Assembly: GCA_017513795.1 (NCBI GenBank)
Contig: JAFXEJ010000016.1
Span: forward strand, 1-46,071
Length of the DNA stretch: 46,071 bases
Reading direction: 5' to 3'
Origin: Ruminococcus sp.
GTDB lineage: Bacteria; Bacillota; Clostridia; Oscillospirales; Ruminococcaceae
Shown: piece by piece, positions 9,168 to 17,624 of the stretch
How positions within the stretch are numbered: position 1 is the stretch's first letter
Layout: each line of letters starts with the position of its first letter
The notes under the pieces: generated by a model
What the model was told of the DNA's origin: nothing
What the model saw: the letters and a program-made list of their open reading frames with translations, nothing else
The model's database searches: none
Position numbers and translations under genes: made by a program

Positions 9168-9575
9168 ATGGACGTAATTGAAATGACAAGAGAGCTTGGA
9201 AAGGCACTTCAGCAGGATGACCGCTATATCGCATACAATCTTGCAAAGCAGGTAAATGACAACGACGCAGAGCTTCAGGCAGATATCGAGAACTTTACAA
9301 ATCTTCGCAATGAACTCAACACAGTCATGAGCACAAAGAATCCCGATACCGATAAGCTCAAGCAGCTTGATACAGATATCAAGACATTATATCAGAAGAT
9401 CATGAATAACAAGAATATGATAGTATTTACAGCAGCCCAGAAGAATCTGGAAAGCCTTGTAACAAACATCAATCAGATAATTTCACTCTGTGCAAACGGA
9501 GAGGATCCTGAAACATGTCAGCCGGCTGAGTCCAACTGCACAGGAAGCTGTTCAACCTGCGGCGGCTGCGGCTGA
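9168..9575 (+). CDS. YlbF/YmcA-family protein with Cys-rich C-terminal tail (RicA-like by position)
   Basis: This 135-residue, largely helical protein matches the YlbF/YmcA (Com_YlbF) family. In Bacillus subtilis YlbF, YmcA and YaaT form the Ric complex, which binds [4Fe-4S] clusters, assists RNase Y-dependent RNA processing and affects MiaB-dependent tRNA modification. Position supports the YmcA/RicA branch, since B. subtilis has miaB-ymcA-cotE-mutS-mutL and this gene sits between miaB and mutS. The tail carries C108, C117, C124, C128, C131 and C134, giving CxxxCxxCxxC, a likely cluster-ligand set. The body has no cysteine. A strong SD (AAAGGAG) precedes ATG 9168. Assignment to RicA rather than RicF is inferred from synteny only. 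Confidence 0.85.
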   Translation: MDVIEMTRELGKALQQDDRYIAYNLAKQVNDNDAELQADIENFTNLRNELNTVMSTKNPDTDKLKQLDTDIKTLYQKIMNNKNMIVFTAAQKNLESLVTNINQIISLCANGEDPETCQPAESNCTGSCSTCGGCG

Positions 9576-9613
9576 TAACGACAGGATACAGACAAAATAA
9601 AGGAGCAGGTTAC

Positions 9614-12238
9614 ATGAATGTTGACAGAAGTAAAATTTCCCCGATGATGCAGCAGTATTTCGAGGTTAAGGATAAATATCCCGACTGCATATTATTTTTC
9701 CGTGTCGGGGATTTTTATGAAATGTTTTTTGACGACGCACTGACAGTATCAAAGGCTCTTGAACTGACGCTCACAGGCAAGGAGTGCGGTCTTGAAGAAC
9801 GTGCTCCTATGGCTGGAGTTCCTCACCATGCCGCAGATCTGTATACTAAAAAGCTCATTGATCTCGGATTCAAGGTGGCAGTATGCGAGCAGCTGACTGA
9901 TCCATCCGAATCAAAGGGAATAGTTGTCCGTGACGTTATAAAGGTTGTAACTCCCGGAACGCTTACTGAGAGCAGTATGCTTGATGACGGCAAAAATAAC
10001 TATATATGCAGCATTTACTACGATGAAACAGAAAAATCATGCGGTATAGCTTCTGCGGATATTTCCACCGGAAAGGCATTTCTCTCATGCTTTGAGGGAA
10101 AGGATATGGAAGCTGAGCTTATAAATGAGCTTTCACGTTGTCAGCCGGCAGAGGTGATATTCACAGACAGCTTCTTATCGCTTAAAAATACGGCAGATTT
10201 CATAAAGCTTCGTCTTAACTGCGCTGTAACGCTCCGTGACAGGATATGCTTTGAGCCTGACCTGAGGAGAGCTGATACTGCGGCTGTTTTCGGAGCAAGA
10301 TCCATGGCTGAGCTAGGAATCAGCGAGGACGGTGCAGACTGTGCTGCTGTGTGCGGACTTTTTGACTATATCCGTGATACGCAGAAAACATCGGTATCAC
10401 GTTTTACAGCAATCGAGATACTCAGCGGAGATGCATATATCGGACTTGATCTTAATGCAAGACGAAATCTCGAACTTACTGAAACTCTCAGGAACAAGGA
10501 AAAAAGAGGTTCTCTGCTGTGGGTGCTTGATTCAACAAAGACATCTATGGGCAGACGTCTGCTGAAAAGCTGGATAGAGCAGCCTTTGAAAAGTCCGGCA
10601 AGAATTATAGAAAGACTTGACGCTGTTGAAGCTCTGACAAGAAACAGCGTTACACTTGCTGATATACAGGACATTCTTGAACGTGTCTACGATCTGGAGC
10701 GTCTTATGACAAAGGTAATGTATAAGACGGCAAATCCCCGTGATCTGAAATCACTGTCAGCTACTTCGATACAGCTTCCCGTGCTGAAAAAGGAACTTGA
10801 AAAACTTTCCGGCTCTAAGCTTCTTGCGAAGTACAACAGTATGATAGACGATCTTGATGAGATAGCGGGACTTGTTGAGAATGCCATTATTGATGAACCT
10901 CCTGTATCCGTCAAGGACGGCGGAGTGATAAAGGAAGGCTTCAACGAAAAGCTTGATGAACTGCGCCATATCATGAATCACGGACGTGATATCATTGCAG
11001 AAATTGAGCAGCGTGAGCGTGAAGCTACGGGCATAAAGAATCTGAAGATAGGATATAACCGTGTATTCGGCTACTATCTGGAGATAACACGTTCATATTA
11101 TGAGCTTATTCCGGATAATTACATAAGAAAACAGACGCTTGCCAATGCAGAGCGTTTCATCACGGAGGAACTGAAAAACGCTGAAAACACCATTCTTGGT
11201 GCAAAGGATAAGGCATTGATACTGGAGGCTGAGATTTTCAGCGAGGTTCGTGATTTCCTTGCGACAAAGCTTGAAGCAGTCCAGCAGACAGCTTCATCAG
11301 TTGCGGCAGTTGATGTTCTCTGCTCTTTTGCTGATGTTGCGCTGAAAAATCTCTATGTAAAGCCGGATATCACCATTGACGGAGCAATCGACATAAAAGC
11401 CGGACGTCATCCCGTTGTTGAGCTTATGTGTCAGGATGAGATGTTCGTTCCTAATGATATATACATCGACAAAAAGGCAAACAGAATGTCGATAATCACC
11501 GGTCCGAATATGTCTGGTAAATCCACATATATGCGTCAGACGGCACTTATCGTGCTTATGGCACAGATGGGAAGCTTTGTTCCGGCGGATTCTGCAAGAA
11601 TATCCATTGTGGATAAGATTTTCACCCGTGTAGGAGCATCGGATGATCTTACAGCCGGACAGAGTACGTTCATGGTGGAAATGAGCGAAGTTTCCGATAT
11701 ACTCAAAAATGCCACACCGGACAGTCTTGTGATACTTGACGAGGTTGGCAGAGGAACTTCGACCTTCGACGGAGTAAGCATTGCAAGAGCCGTTGCAGAA
11801 CATATATGCTCCTCGAAAAAGCTCGGCTGCAAGACGCTTTTTGCTACTCATTATCACGAGCTTATCGGTCTTGAACAGGAGCTTGACGGAGTACGCAATT
11901 ACAGTATTGCTGTAAACAAGCATGGCAGTACAATACGATTCCTAAGAAAGATAGTCAGAGGCGGAGTAGACGAGAGCTATGGTATAGACGTTGCAAAACT
12001 TGCCGGACTTCCGTCTAAGGTAGTGAGCCGTGCAAGAGAGCTTCTGGAAGAAATGGAAAGAAACCGCAGTTCACAGAACAATGCAATTTCTGTTTCCGAA
12101 CCGGAGCAGATAAGCTTCGGAAGCTTTCAGAGGGAGCAGGCTCTTGAAATGCTTGAAAGAACAAATATAGACGAGCTGACTGACAGTGAATGCCGTGAGC
12201 TTCTCAGGGATATGCTCAGCAGTATAAATAAGATCTGA
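9614..12238 (+). CDS. mutS: DNA mismatch repair protein MutS
   Basis: MutS recognises base mismatches and small loops and, as an ATP-switched sliding clamp, recruits MutL. The 874-residue protein is a full-length MutS1. The N-terminal mismatch reader has the Phe-x-Glu motif (F34, E36) in RVGDFYEMF. The connector, lever and clamp domains follow, and the C-terminal ABC-type ATPase has Walker A GPNMSGKST from residue 630, the signature region and Walker B (LVILDEVGRGT). The final segment resembles the MutS dimerisation tail. MutS2 is excluded by the mismatch-binding domain and lack of a Smr domain. SD AAAGGAG precedes ATG 9614. mutL lies 2.2 kb downstream, separated by three other genes, instead of directly adjacent. 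Confidence 0.98.
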   Translation: MNVDRSKISPMMQQYFEVKDKYPDCILFFRVGDFYEMFFDDALTVSKALELTLTGKECGLEERAPMAGVPHHAADLYTKKLIDLGFKVAVCEQLTDPSESKGIVVRDVIKVVTPGTLTESSMLDDGKNNYICSIYYDETEKSCGIASADISTGKAFLSCFEGKDMEAELINELSRCQPAEVIFTDSFLSLKNTADFIKLRLNCAVTLRDRICFEPDLRRADTAAVFGARSMAELGISEDGADCAAVCGLFDYIRDTQKTSVSRFTAIEILSGDAYIGLDLNARRNLELTETLRNKEKRGSLLWVLDSTKTSMGRRLLKSWIEQPLKSPARIIERLDAVEALTRNSVTLADIQDILERVYDLERLMTKVMYKTANPRDLKSLSATSIQLPVLKKELEKLSGSKLLAKYNSMIDDLDEIAGLVENAIIDEPPVSVKDGGVIKEGFNEKLDELRHIMNHGRDIIAEIEQREREATGIKNLKIGYNRVFGYYLEITRSYYELIPDNYIRKQTLANAERFITEELKNAENTILGAKDKALILEAEIFSEVRDFLATKLEAVQQTASSVAAVDVLCSFADVALKNLYVKPDITIDGAIDIKAGRHPVVELMCQDEMFVPNDIYIDKKANRMSIITGPNMSGKSTYMRQTALIVLMAQMGSFVPADSARISIVDKIFTRVGASDDLTAGQSTFMVEMSEVSDILKNATPDSLVILDEVGRGTSTFDGVSIARAVAEHICSSKKLGCKTLFATHYHELIGLEQELDGVRNYSIAVNKHGSTIRFLRKIVRGGVDESYGIDVAKLAGLPSKVVSRARELLEEMERNRSSQNNAISVSEPEQISFGSFQREQALEMLERTNIDELTDSECRELLRDMLSSINKI

Positions 12239-12252
12239 CAAGGAGAATTGAT

Positions 12253-12678
12253 ATGATCAGATTCAACGCAGAAAATATGTATTCCGAGCTTGACCGCTTT
12301 GAAAAGAAATATAAATATCCGGTATATGTCACAGTATCAGTTCTGAACGGCGTATTCGGCAAGGAGGAAGTCCGCAGACATGGATATGCAGCGATTTCCG
12401 ACGACTTTTTTCTGCTTGTTGCCGATTATGCGTCGGTGGATTCAGAAGAAGTGATATATCATAAGCTTCCGGTTACGGGAATGAATTCCGTCAAGGTAGG
12501 AAAGGCAGACAAGATAAACATGCATACTGTTTCTATCAAGGGAATCACTACTGCCGGAAAGAAATATAAAATAAATATATCAGTTACAGGTTCAGAGGCG
12601 GGAAACAGTCTTCCGGATCAGTCTGAAAACTGTATAAAATTTATTGAAAGACTTAAAAAATGGTCTGAAGAAATATAG
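12253..12678 (+). CDS. Conserved-looking small protein of unknown function
   Basis: A 141-residue soluble protein with no signal peptide or membrane segment, which I do not recognise. The sequence alternates hydrophobic and polar residues in a way that suggests a small beta-sandwich or PH-like fold of about 110 residues. A terminal amphipathic helix ends in LKKWSEEI. There are no cysteine or histidine clusters or nucleotide-binding motifs. It has a good SD (AAGGAG, then ATG 12253), lies 14 bases after mutS and abuts the GH3 lipoprotein gene. Codon use matches its neighbours, so it is very likely a real gene. A role tied to mismatch repair cannot be concluded from position alone. Confidence 0.7.
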   Translation: MIRFNAENMYSELDRFEKKYKYPVYVTVSVLNGVFGKEEVRRHGYAAISDDFFLLVADYASVDSEEVIYHKLPVTGMNSVKVGKADKINMHTVSIKGITTAGKKYKINISVTGSEAGNSLPDQSENCIKFIERLKKWSEEI

Positions 12679-12687
12679 GTGTATCGT

Positions 12688-14058
12688 ATGAATAATCTGA
12701 AAAAAATGATGTTATCAGCTGTTGGCATCAGTTTTCTTCTCTGTGGCTGCGGAAAAAAGGTGGCTCCTGCGGATAACAGCGGTATTGCAATAGAAAATTC
12801 AACAGCCGGAAGTACGGAATCATCACAGTCGGAGAGTACTTCGTCCGATAGTACCGGAATATCGTCTGAAGAAAATACAGAACTGACAACATCGGCACAG
12901 GAAGGTACTACTTCCGTAATTACCGAGGAAGCATCTGAACAGGAAACAACTGCGGGCGAAACAGAAGAAGCGTCTGAAAACGTACAGGAGGAAGAAATTC
13001 CTTCATCCGTTGAGGAACTTATGGAGGAAATGACTCTCCGTGAGAAGGTTTGTCAGATGTTCATCGTTACTCCTGAGCAGCTTACCGGTTATGGCTGTGT
13101 GACTTATGCAGACAGCGTAGTTCAGCAGTCATTTATAAATACACCGGTCGGAGGCGTGATTCTTTTTTCTCAGAATCTTACATATCAGGATCAGACGTCA
13201 CAGCTTATCGCCTCATGTCAGGATTATGCCGCAGACAGCTGCGGTGCTGGGATTTTCGTGGCTGTTGACGAGGAGGGCGGAACTGTTGCAAGAGCCGCTG
13301 AGAAGCTTGGAACGACTGCGTTCAGCGATATGGCATACTATGGTCAGATGAATGATCCGCAGCAGGCATATAATATCGGCAGTACTATCGGCAGCGATCT
13401 CAGTGCTCTTGGATTCAATGTGGATTTTGCACCGGTTGCAGATGTAAATCTCAATCCTGGAAACGAGCTTGGAAACCGTATTTTCAGCAGTGATCCCGAA
13501 GTTGTATCGACAATGACGGCAAATGTTGTCAGAGGACTTCAGGATCAGGGCGTATGCGCTACACTGAAGCATTTTCCAGGGCTCGGAGCTGCTGACGGTA
13601 ATACTCACAATGATAATTATGTTCATATCTACAAGACTATTGATGAGTTGAGAGAGGCGGAATTTGTTGCATTTTCTGGCGGTATCGAGGCTGGTGCTGA
13701 TTTTGTCATGGTAGGTCATCAGAAGGTATCGGGCGTGGGCGATGATCTTCCGGCTGATCTTTCATATACAGTAGTAACAACGCTTCTCAGGGAGGAACTC
13801 GGATTTCAGGGAATAGCTGTAACCGACGCACAGCAGATGAATACTATTGCGGGCGTTTACGGCTCAGGCGATGCCGCAGTAAGATCAGTCGAGGCTGGAA
13901 TTGACGTGATACTTATGCCGGCAGATCTCAACGCAGCGGTGGATGCTATCTGCTATGCGGTAGAGGAAGGCAGACTTACAGAGGAGCGTATTGATGAAAG
14001 TGTAGTCAGAATTCTGAATCAGAAGGCTGAACTCGGACTTCTTGATATTCAGGAATAA
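12688..14058 (+). CDS. Glycoside hydrolase family 3 lipoprotein, beta-N-acetylhexosaminidase-like
   Basis: The protein resembles NagZ-type GH3 enzymes, which remove N-acetylglucosamine from peptidoglycan fragments. Residues 1-21 form a lipoprotein signal (LCGC, lipidation at C21), and a Ser/Thr/Glu-rich stalk runs to about 110, so it acts outside the cell. The signature KHFPG starts at K294. The loop that in NagZ reads DSH here reads N305-T-H307, keeping the His general acid/base candidate. The nucleophile is D380 in VTDAQQM. ATG 12688 is chosen over the upstream in-frame GTG at 12679 because AGGTG (12677-12681) then serves as the SD. At 456 residues including stalk it fits a single-domain GH3. 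Muropeptide turnover is the likely role, inferred. Confidence 0.85.
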   Translation: MNNLKKMMLSAVGISFLLCGCGKKVAPADNSGIAIENSTAGSTESSQSESTSSDSTGISSEENTELTTSAQEGTTSVITEEASEQETTAGETEEASENVQEEEIPSSVEELMEEMTLREKVCQMFIVTPEQLTGYGCVTYADSVVQQSFINTPVGGVILFSQNLTYQDQTSQLIASCQDYAADSCGAGIFVAVDEEGGTVARAAEKLGTTAFSDMAYYGQMNDPQQAYNIGSTIGSDLSALGFNVDFAPVADVNLNPGNELGNRIFSSDPEVVSTMTANVVRGLQDQGVCATLKHFPGLGAADGNTHNDNYVHIYKTIDELREAEFVAFSGGIEAGADFVMVGHQKVSGVGDDLPADLSYTVVTTLLREELGFQGIAVTDAQQMNTIAGVYGSGDAAVRSVEAGIDVILMPADLNAAVDAICYAVEEGRLTEERIDESVVRILNQKAELGLLDIQE

Positions 14059-14074
14059 TAAGAGGTGAAGTGAA

Positions 14075-14395
14075 ATGAGATACTTTTACCGTAAGAATGA
14101 ACTCAGCGGTACAGACTGCCATGAGTTTTTCAGCGGAAAATGGAACGGAATATTCTGGAACGAAGGCTCTTTGTATATCTATGATGATGATTTCCGTCAG
14201 ACTGGACTGAGACATATCCTTGCAAAGACTGTTGAGGATTATTCTCCGTATGATGCTACAGAGATATATCCCGATGACTGGGAAGAGATATGTGTTATTG
14301 CCCGTCTTACGGCTGAGGATGCTCTTAATGAGATTGCACCGTGGGTTAAGAGAGCTTTTGACGAGCATGGAATGTTCACCATACTTGGAATATGA
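14075..14395 (+). CDS. Small protein of unknown function between the GH3 gene and mutL
   Basis: A 106-residue soluble acidic protein without a signal peptide, not recognised. It is rich in aromatic residues (FYRKNE, FFSGKWNGIFWNEG, YIYDDDF) in the first half, followed by an amphipathic helical stretch ending in AFDEHGMFTILGI. SD AAGAGGTGAAG precedes ATG 14075. It lies 16 bases after the GH3 gene and 13 before mutL, with codon use like its neighbours, so it is probably translated within the operon. The mutL reading frame is open back to 14220 inside this gene, but that extension is not the mutL start. Confidence 0.65.
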   Translation: MRYFYRKNELSGTDCHEFFSGKWNGIFWNEGSLYIYDDDFRQTGLRHILAKTVEDYSPYDATEIYPDDWEEICVIARLTAEDALNEIAPWVKRAFDEHGMFTILGI

Positions 14396-14408
14396 CAGGA
14401 GCAGAAAA

Positions 14409-16388
14409 ATGTCTTTGATTAATGTACTGAGCAAGGAGGTTTCCGAGCTTATTGCCGCCGGAGAGGTCATTGAAAGACCATCCTCGGTTATCAAGGAGCT
14501 TGTTGAGAACTCCATTGATTCAGGCGCACATCACATTACAGTGGAAATAAAGAACGGCGGCTCGACCTATATGAGAGTTACCGACGACGGATGCGGGATG
14601 TCTTTTGACGATGTACCCACAGCCTTTCTTCGTCATGCCACAAGTAAGATAACAGAAAAAGAGGATCTCGATAATATACTGACGCTTGGATTCAGAGGAG
14701 AAGCTCTTGCCTCTGTTGCGGCAGTTTCAAGGGTTGAGATAATGACAAAGCAGAAGTTTGATGATCTTGGAACGCTTTACGGCATTGAGGGAAGTGTTGG
14801 CACGATTCATGAAAGAAGCGGATGTCCCGACGGAACGACGATCATTATAAGAGATTTGTTCTATAACGTTCCGGCAAGGCGCAAGTTCATGAAAAAAGAC
14901 GTGACAGAAGGAAATGCAGTCGGTCAGATTCTGCGAAAGATAGCGCTTTCTCATCCTGAGATCGCATTCAAATTCATCAGGGATAATAAGGTCGATTTCA
15001 ATTCAAGCGGTGACGGAGAACTGTTTTCCGCTGTATACGCTGTGTACGGCAGAGATTTTGCCCGTGACCTCATGCCGGTAAGCTATGAAAACGGCGGAAT
15101 CCGTGTGGACGGATTTACGATAAAACCCTTGTATTCCAAAAACAACAGATCTTTCCAGAATTTTTTTGTGAACGGCAGATATGTTCAGTCAAAGCTCTGT
15201 TCTGCGGCTCTGGAGAACGCATATACAAATCTTATCATGACAGGAAAATTTCCGGCATGTGTGCTGATGATAAGCGTTTCTCCGGCGTCAATGGATGTAA
15301 ATATACATCCGGCTAAGGCACAGGTGAGATTTACCGATGAAAAATCTATTTCAGATGCGATATATTTTGCGGTAAAGAACGCCATGCTTCAGGATGGGCT
15401 TGTATATGAATTTGAACTGAAATCCTCTGCACAGGACTGGAAAAAGCCTTTGCCGGAGGAAGATAATTCAGTTCAGCAGGAATTCATGTTCACACCTATC
15501 GACAAGATAAACGAGGTCGAGGAAAAGCTTTCAGCGGCTCCGGTACAGTCTCCGGCAGTTACTGCGCCGGTTGTTCCGGAAAAGCCGGCTGAACCAGTGC
15601 GGATACAGGAAATTCCGGTGAAAGATGAAATACCGGAAAGTCCGGCAGTATTTACGGAAACAGCGAAAGAAACAGCGGAAACTGTTCCTGAAAAGGAAGA
15701 AGCTCCGGCGCCTGTAGAGGGATTCCGTTTCATAAACAGCAAGTCGTTTGAGCGTCCTGCGCCGGTGAAAGTTGTTCCCGAACCGATTCCGGAAAAGAAA
15801 TCTGAGTGGACAGACAAGCCGAAGATAAAGGTCATCGGCGAGGCTTTCGGGGTGTACATCATTGCAGAGACCGAGGATAAAACTATGGTCATGATAGACA
15901 AGCATGCCGCCCACGAAAGAATCATCTTTGAAAGGCTGAAAAGCCGCAATTGCCGCCAGTACAGCCAGATGCTCATGAATGGGGTGAAGGTTCTTCTCAC
16001 AGCCGATGAGTTCAGTGCTCTTGAAGAAAATGTGGATATGCTCGGTGATATGGGATTTGCATTTGATTTTTCACAGCGTCCGTACGCAGTAGCAACGGCG
16101 GTTCCGACCTTTATCATGGAGCTTGACATGGAGGAAATCATTTCTGAGATAGCTCATAATCTGAGGATGCACAATGTAAATCCGCAGTCTCATGCACTGG
16201 ATGATCTTCTTCACACAGTTGCCTGTAAATCGGCAATAAGGGGCAATGATAAGAATGATATCCGTGAATTGCAGGCACTTGCCGAGGAAGTATACAGCAA
16301 CGAAGCAATACGTCATTGTCCTCACGGCAGACCTGTAATGTTCACGATGTCGAAATCCAATATAGAGCATCAGTTCGGCAGAACCTGA
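14409..16388 (+). CDS. mutL: DNA mismatch repair protein MutL, endonuclease type
   Basis: MutL couples MutS to strand incision. The N-terminal GHKL ATPase shows E30 and N34 in KELVENS, DDGCGM, and LGFRGEAL. A Pro/Glu-rich linker spans about 350-470. The C-terminal domain has the metal-dependent endonuclease motif DxHAx2Ex4E (D497, H499, E503, E508), an ACKSA box and CPHGRP near the end. This marks the nicking form found in bacteria without MutH, so strand choice probably does not use Dam methylation. The start at ATG 14409 (SD AGGAG, 14397-14401) gives the family N-terminus ending in LIAAGEVIERPSSV; the frame is open 63 codons further upstream but those overlap the previous gene. Length is 659 residues. 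Confidence 0.97.
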   Translation: MSLINVLSKEVSELIAAGEVIERPSSVIKELVENSIDSGAHHITVEIKNGGSTYMRVTDDGCGMSFDDVPTAFLRHATSKITEKEDLDNILTLGFRGEALASVAAVSRVEIMTKQKFDDLGTLYGIEGSVGTIHERSGCPDGTTIIIRDLFYNVPARRKFMKKDVTEGNAVGQILRKIALSHPEIAFKFIRDNKVDFNSSGDGELFSAVYAVYGRDFARDLMPVSYENGGIRVDGFTIKPLYSKNNRSFQNFFVNGRYVQSKLCSAALENAYTNLIMTGKFPACVLMISVSPASMDVNIHPAKAQVRFTDEKSISDAIYFAVKNAMLQDGLVYEFELKSSAQDWKKPLPEEDNSVQQEFMFTPIDKINEVEEKLSAAPVQSPAVTAPVVPEKPAEPVRIQEIPVKDEIPESPAVFTETAKETAETVPEKEEAPAPVEGFRFINSKSFERPAPVKVVPEPIPEKKSEWTDKPKIKVIGEAFGVYIIAETEDKTMVMIDKHAAHERIIFERLKSRNCRQYSQMLMNGVKVLLTADEFSALEENVDMLGDMGFAFDFSQRPYAVATAVPTFIMELDMEEIISEIAHNLRMHNVNPQSHALDDLLHTVACKSAIRGNDKNDIRELQALAEEVYSNEAIRHCPHGRPVMFTMSKSNIEHQFGRT

Positions 16389-16420
16389 GCTGTGTTAAAT
16401 ATATAAAGGAGGAATCGTTC

Positions 16421-16630
16421 GTGCATCCATTTCCATTTTTTGAAATGATTGGCGTTGGATATGTTTTTGCAGCAGCGGTTCTGATCGTTGCTCTGATTGT
16501 ATGTATTGCCATAACCGTGATTACATCACGAGCATCAAATAAGAAGATGAAAGCTGAGACGGAAAAGGCGATGACAGCTTCTGACAGCGTGACTAATAAT
16601 CTGACGGACAAGGAGAATGAAGATGCATAA
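16421..16630 (+). CDS. Small single-pass membrane protein, unknown function
   Basis: A 69-residue protein starting at GTG 16421, 7 bases behind a strong AAAGGAGG SD (16406-16413). One hydrophobic segment of about 25 residues (FAAAVLIVALIVCIAITVI) is followed by a short polar, Lys/Glu/Thr-rich tail that should be cytoplasmic. No family recognised. The end of the gene overlaps the start of miaA by eight bases, so the two are likely translationally coupled. Without the GTG start there is no good SD in the frame. Its small size lowers confidence, but SD, coding bias and coupling support it. Confidence 0.65.
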   Translation: MHPFPFFEMIGVGYVFAAAVLIVALIVCIAITVITSRASNKKMKAETEKAMTASDSVTNNLTDKENEDA

Positions 16631-17573
16631 CAATAATAAACCCCGTGTCCTTGCCGTTGCAGGTCCCACAGCATCGGGAAAGACATGGCTGGGCGTCGAG
16701 CTTGCAAAAAAATATGGCGGAGAGGTTATTTCCGCCGATTCCATGCAGATTTATAAGGGAATGGATATTGCTTCTGCAAAGCCGACAGAGGATGAAATGC
16801 AGGGAATCCCGCATCATCTTATAGATTTTCTGGACAGGGATATCGTATTCAGTGCCGCTGATTATGTCTGCCTTGCCCGTGAGAAGATAGACGAGGTTCT
16901 CAGTCGGGGAAAGCTTCCGGTAATCGTCGGCGGAACAGGACTTTATATTGATTCTCTGCTTGAAAACGTGAAGTTTTCAGAGGGCGGAAGCGATGAAGCT
17001 TATCGTGAAACACTCTATGCATTCGCCGCACAGGAGGGGAATGAAGCACTTCACAGACGACTTGAGGAAGTTGATCCGGAGGCGGCAGAGTCGATTCACC
17101 CGAATAATACTGTCAGGGTTGTCCGTGCACTGGAGGTACATCACGTCACTGGACGAAAATTCAGCGAGCTGAAAAAAGAAAGCCGTACCGAGGAGTCGCC
17201 GTATGATTCGCTTATCATCGGACTGAATTATCATGACCGCCAGAAGCTTTATGACAGGATCAATCTTCGTGTGGACGAAATGGCTGAAAGAGGGCTTGTG
17301 GAAGAAGCACGGGAACTGTACGATCACGGCGGAATGAAGACGGCAGCCAATGCGATAGGGTTCAAGGAATTCATTCCTTTCTTTCAGGGAGTGGAGACTC
17401 TTGAGGCGTGTATCGACAAAATCAAACAAGAAACACGACGATATGCCAAGAGACAATTGACGTGGTTTAGGAAAAATCCCAGTATTCAGTGGATTTTTTT
17501 GGATGAATTTAATAAAAAGAATGAAATTTTAGAAAAATCTGAAAAATGTATAGCAAATTACTGGAATATATGA
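16623..17573 (+). CDS. miaA: tRNA dimethylallyltransferase MiaA
   Basis: MiaA transfers a dimethylallyl group to A37 of tRNAs reading UNN codons, forming the i6A substrate of MiaB encoded 12 kb upstream in the same operon. The P-loop GPTASGKT spans residues 14-21. The DSMQIYKGMDI segment, the GGTGLYIDSL box and the C-terminal RRYAKRQLTWFR motif are all present. The start is taken as ATG 16623, with AAGGAG (16610-16615) 7 bases upstream; the ATG at 16617 is only one base from that SD. Length is 316 residues, typical. The mutL-miaA-hfq order is an old and widely conserved arrangement. Confidence 0.97.
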   Translation: MHNNNKPRVLAVAGPTASGKTWLGVELAKKYGGEVISADSMQIYKGMDIASAKPTEDEMQGIPHHLIDFLDRDIVFSAADYVCLAREKIDEVLSRGKLPVIVGGTGLYIDSLLENVKFSEGGSDEAYRETLYAFAAQEGNEALHRRLEEVDPEAAESIHPNNTVRVVRALEVHHVTGRKFSELKKESRTEESPYDSLIIGLNYHDRQKLYDRINLRVDEMAERGLVEEARELYDHGGMKTAANAIGFKEFIPFFQGVETLEACIDKIKQETRRYAKRQLTWFRKNPSIQWIFLDEFNKKNEILEKSEKCIANYWNI

Positions 17574-17579
17574 TATAAT
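17551..17579 (+). promoter_or_regulatory. Probable promoter of hfq
   Basis: TATAAT (17574-17579) directly behind the miaA stop, with TGA ahead of it as an extended -10. The -35 position (17551-17556, TAGCAA) is weak. The predicted start near 17586 places the following hairpin at the very 5' end of the transcript. Confidence 0.6.
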
Positions 17580-17592
17580 GTATAGTGTGTAT

Positions 17593-17624
17593 TTCTATTC
17601 AGATGAGGTTTCGTCTGAATAGAA
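17593..17624 (+). ncRNA. Hairpin at the 5' end of the hfq leader
   Basis: An 11-bp perfect stem (17593-17603 with 17614-17624), extendable by a U-G and a G-C pair, closes a 6-base loop. It is not followed by a T tract, so it is not an intrinsic terminator. Instead an A-rich stretch of A-A-U/A-R-N type repeats follows (about 17633-17647) and ends in the SD of hfq. The arrangement suggests a stability or Hfq-binding leader element; function is inferred. Confidence 0.55.

Noticed and set aside
14220-14408. N-terminal extension of mutL
   Set aside because: It overlaps the 106-residue gene and does not fit MutL; ATG 14409 has an SD and the right N-terminus.
15473-16141. Reverse-strand open frame of 222 codons inside mutL
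   Set aside because: Low-complexity Ser/Thr/Ala translation arising from the Pro/Glu-rich linker and C-terminus of MutL; no independent signals.
17593-17624. Terminator between miaA and hfq
   Set aside because: No T tract follows the stem, and it lies after the hfq promoter, not before it.
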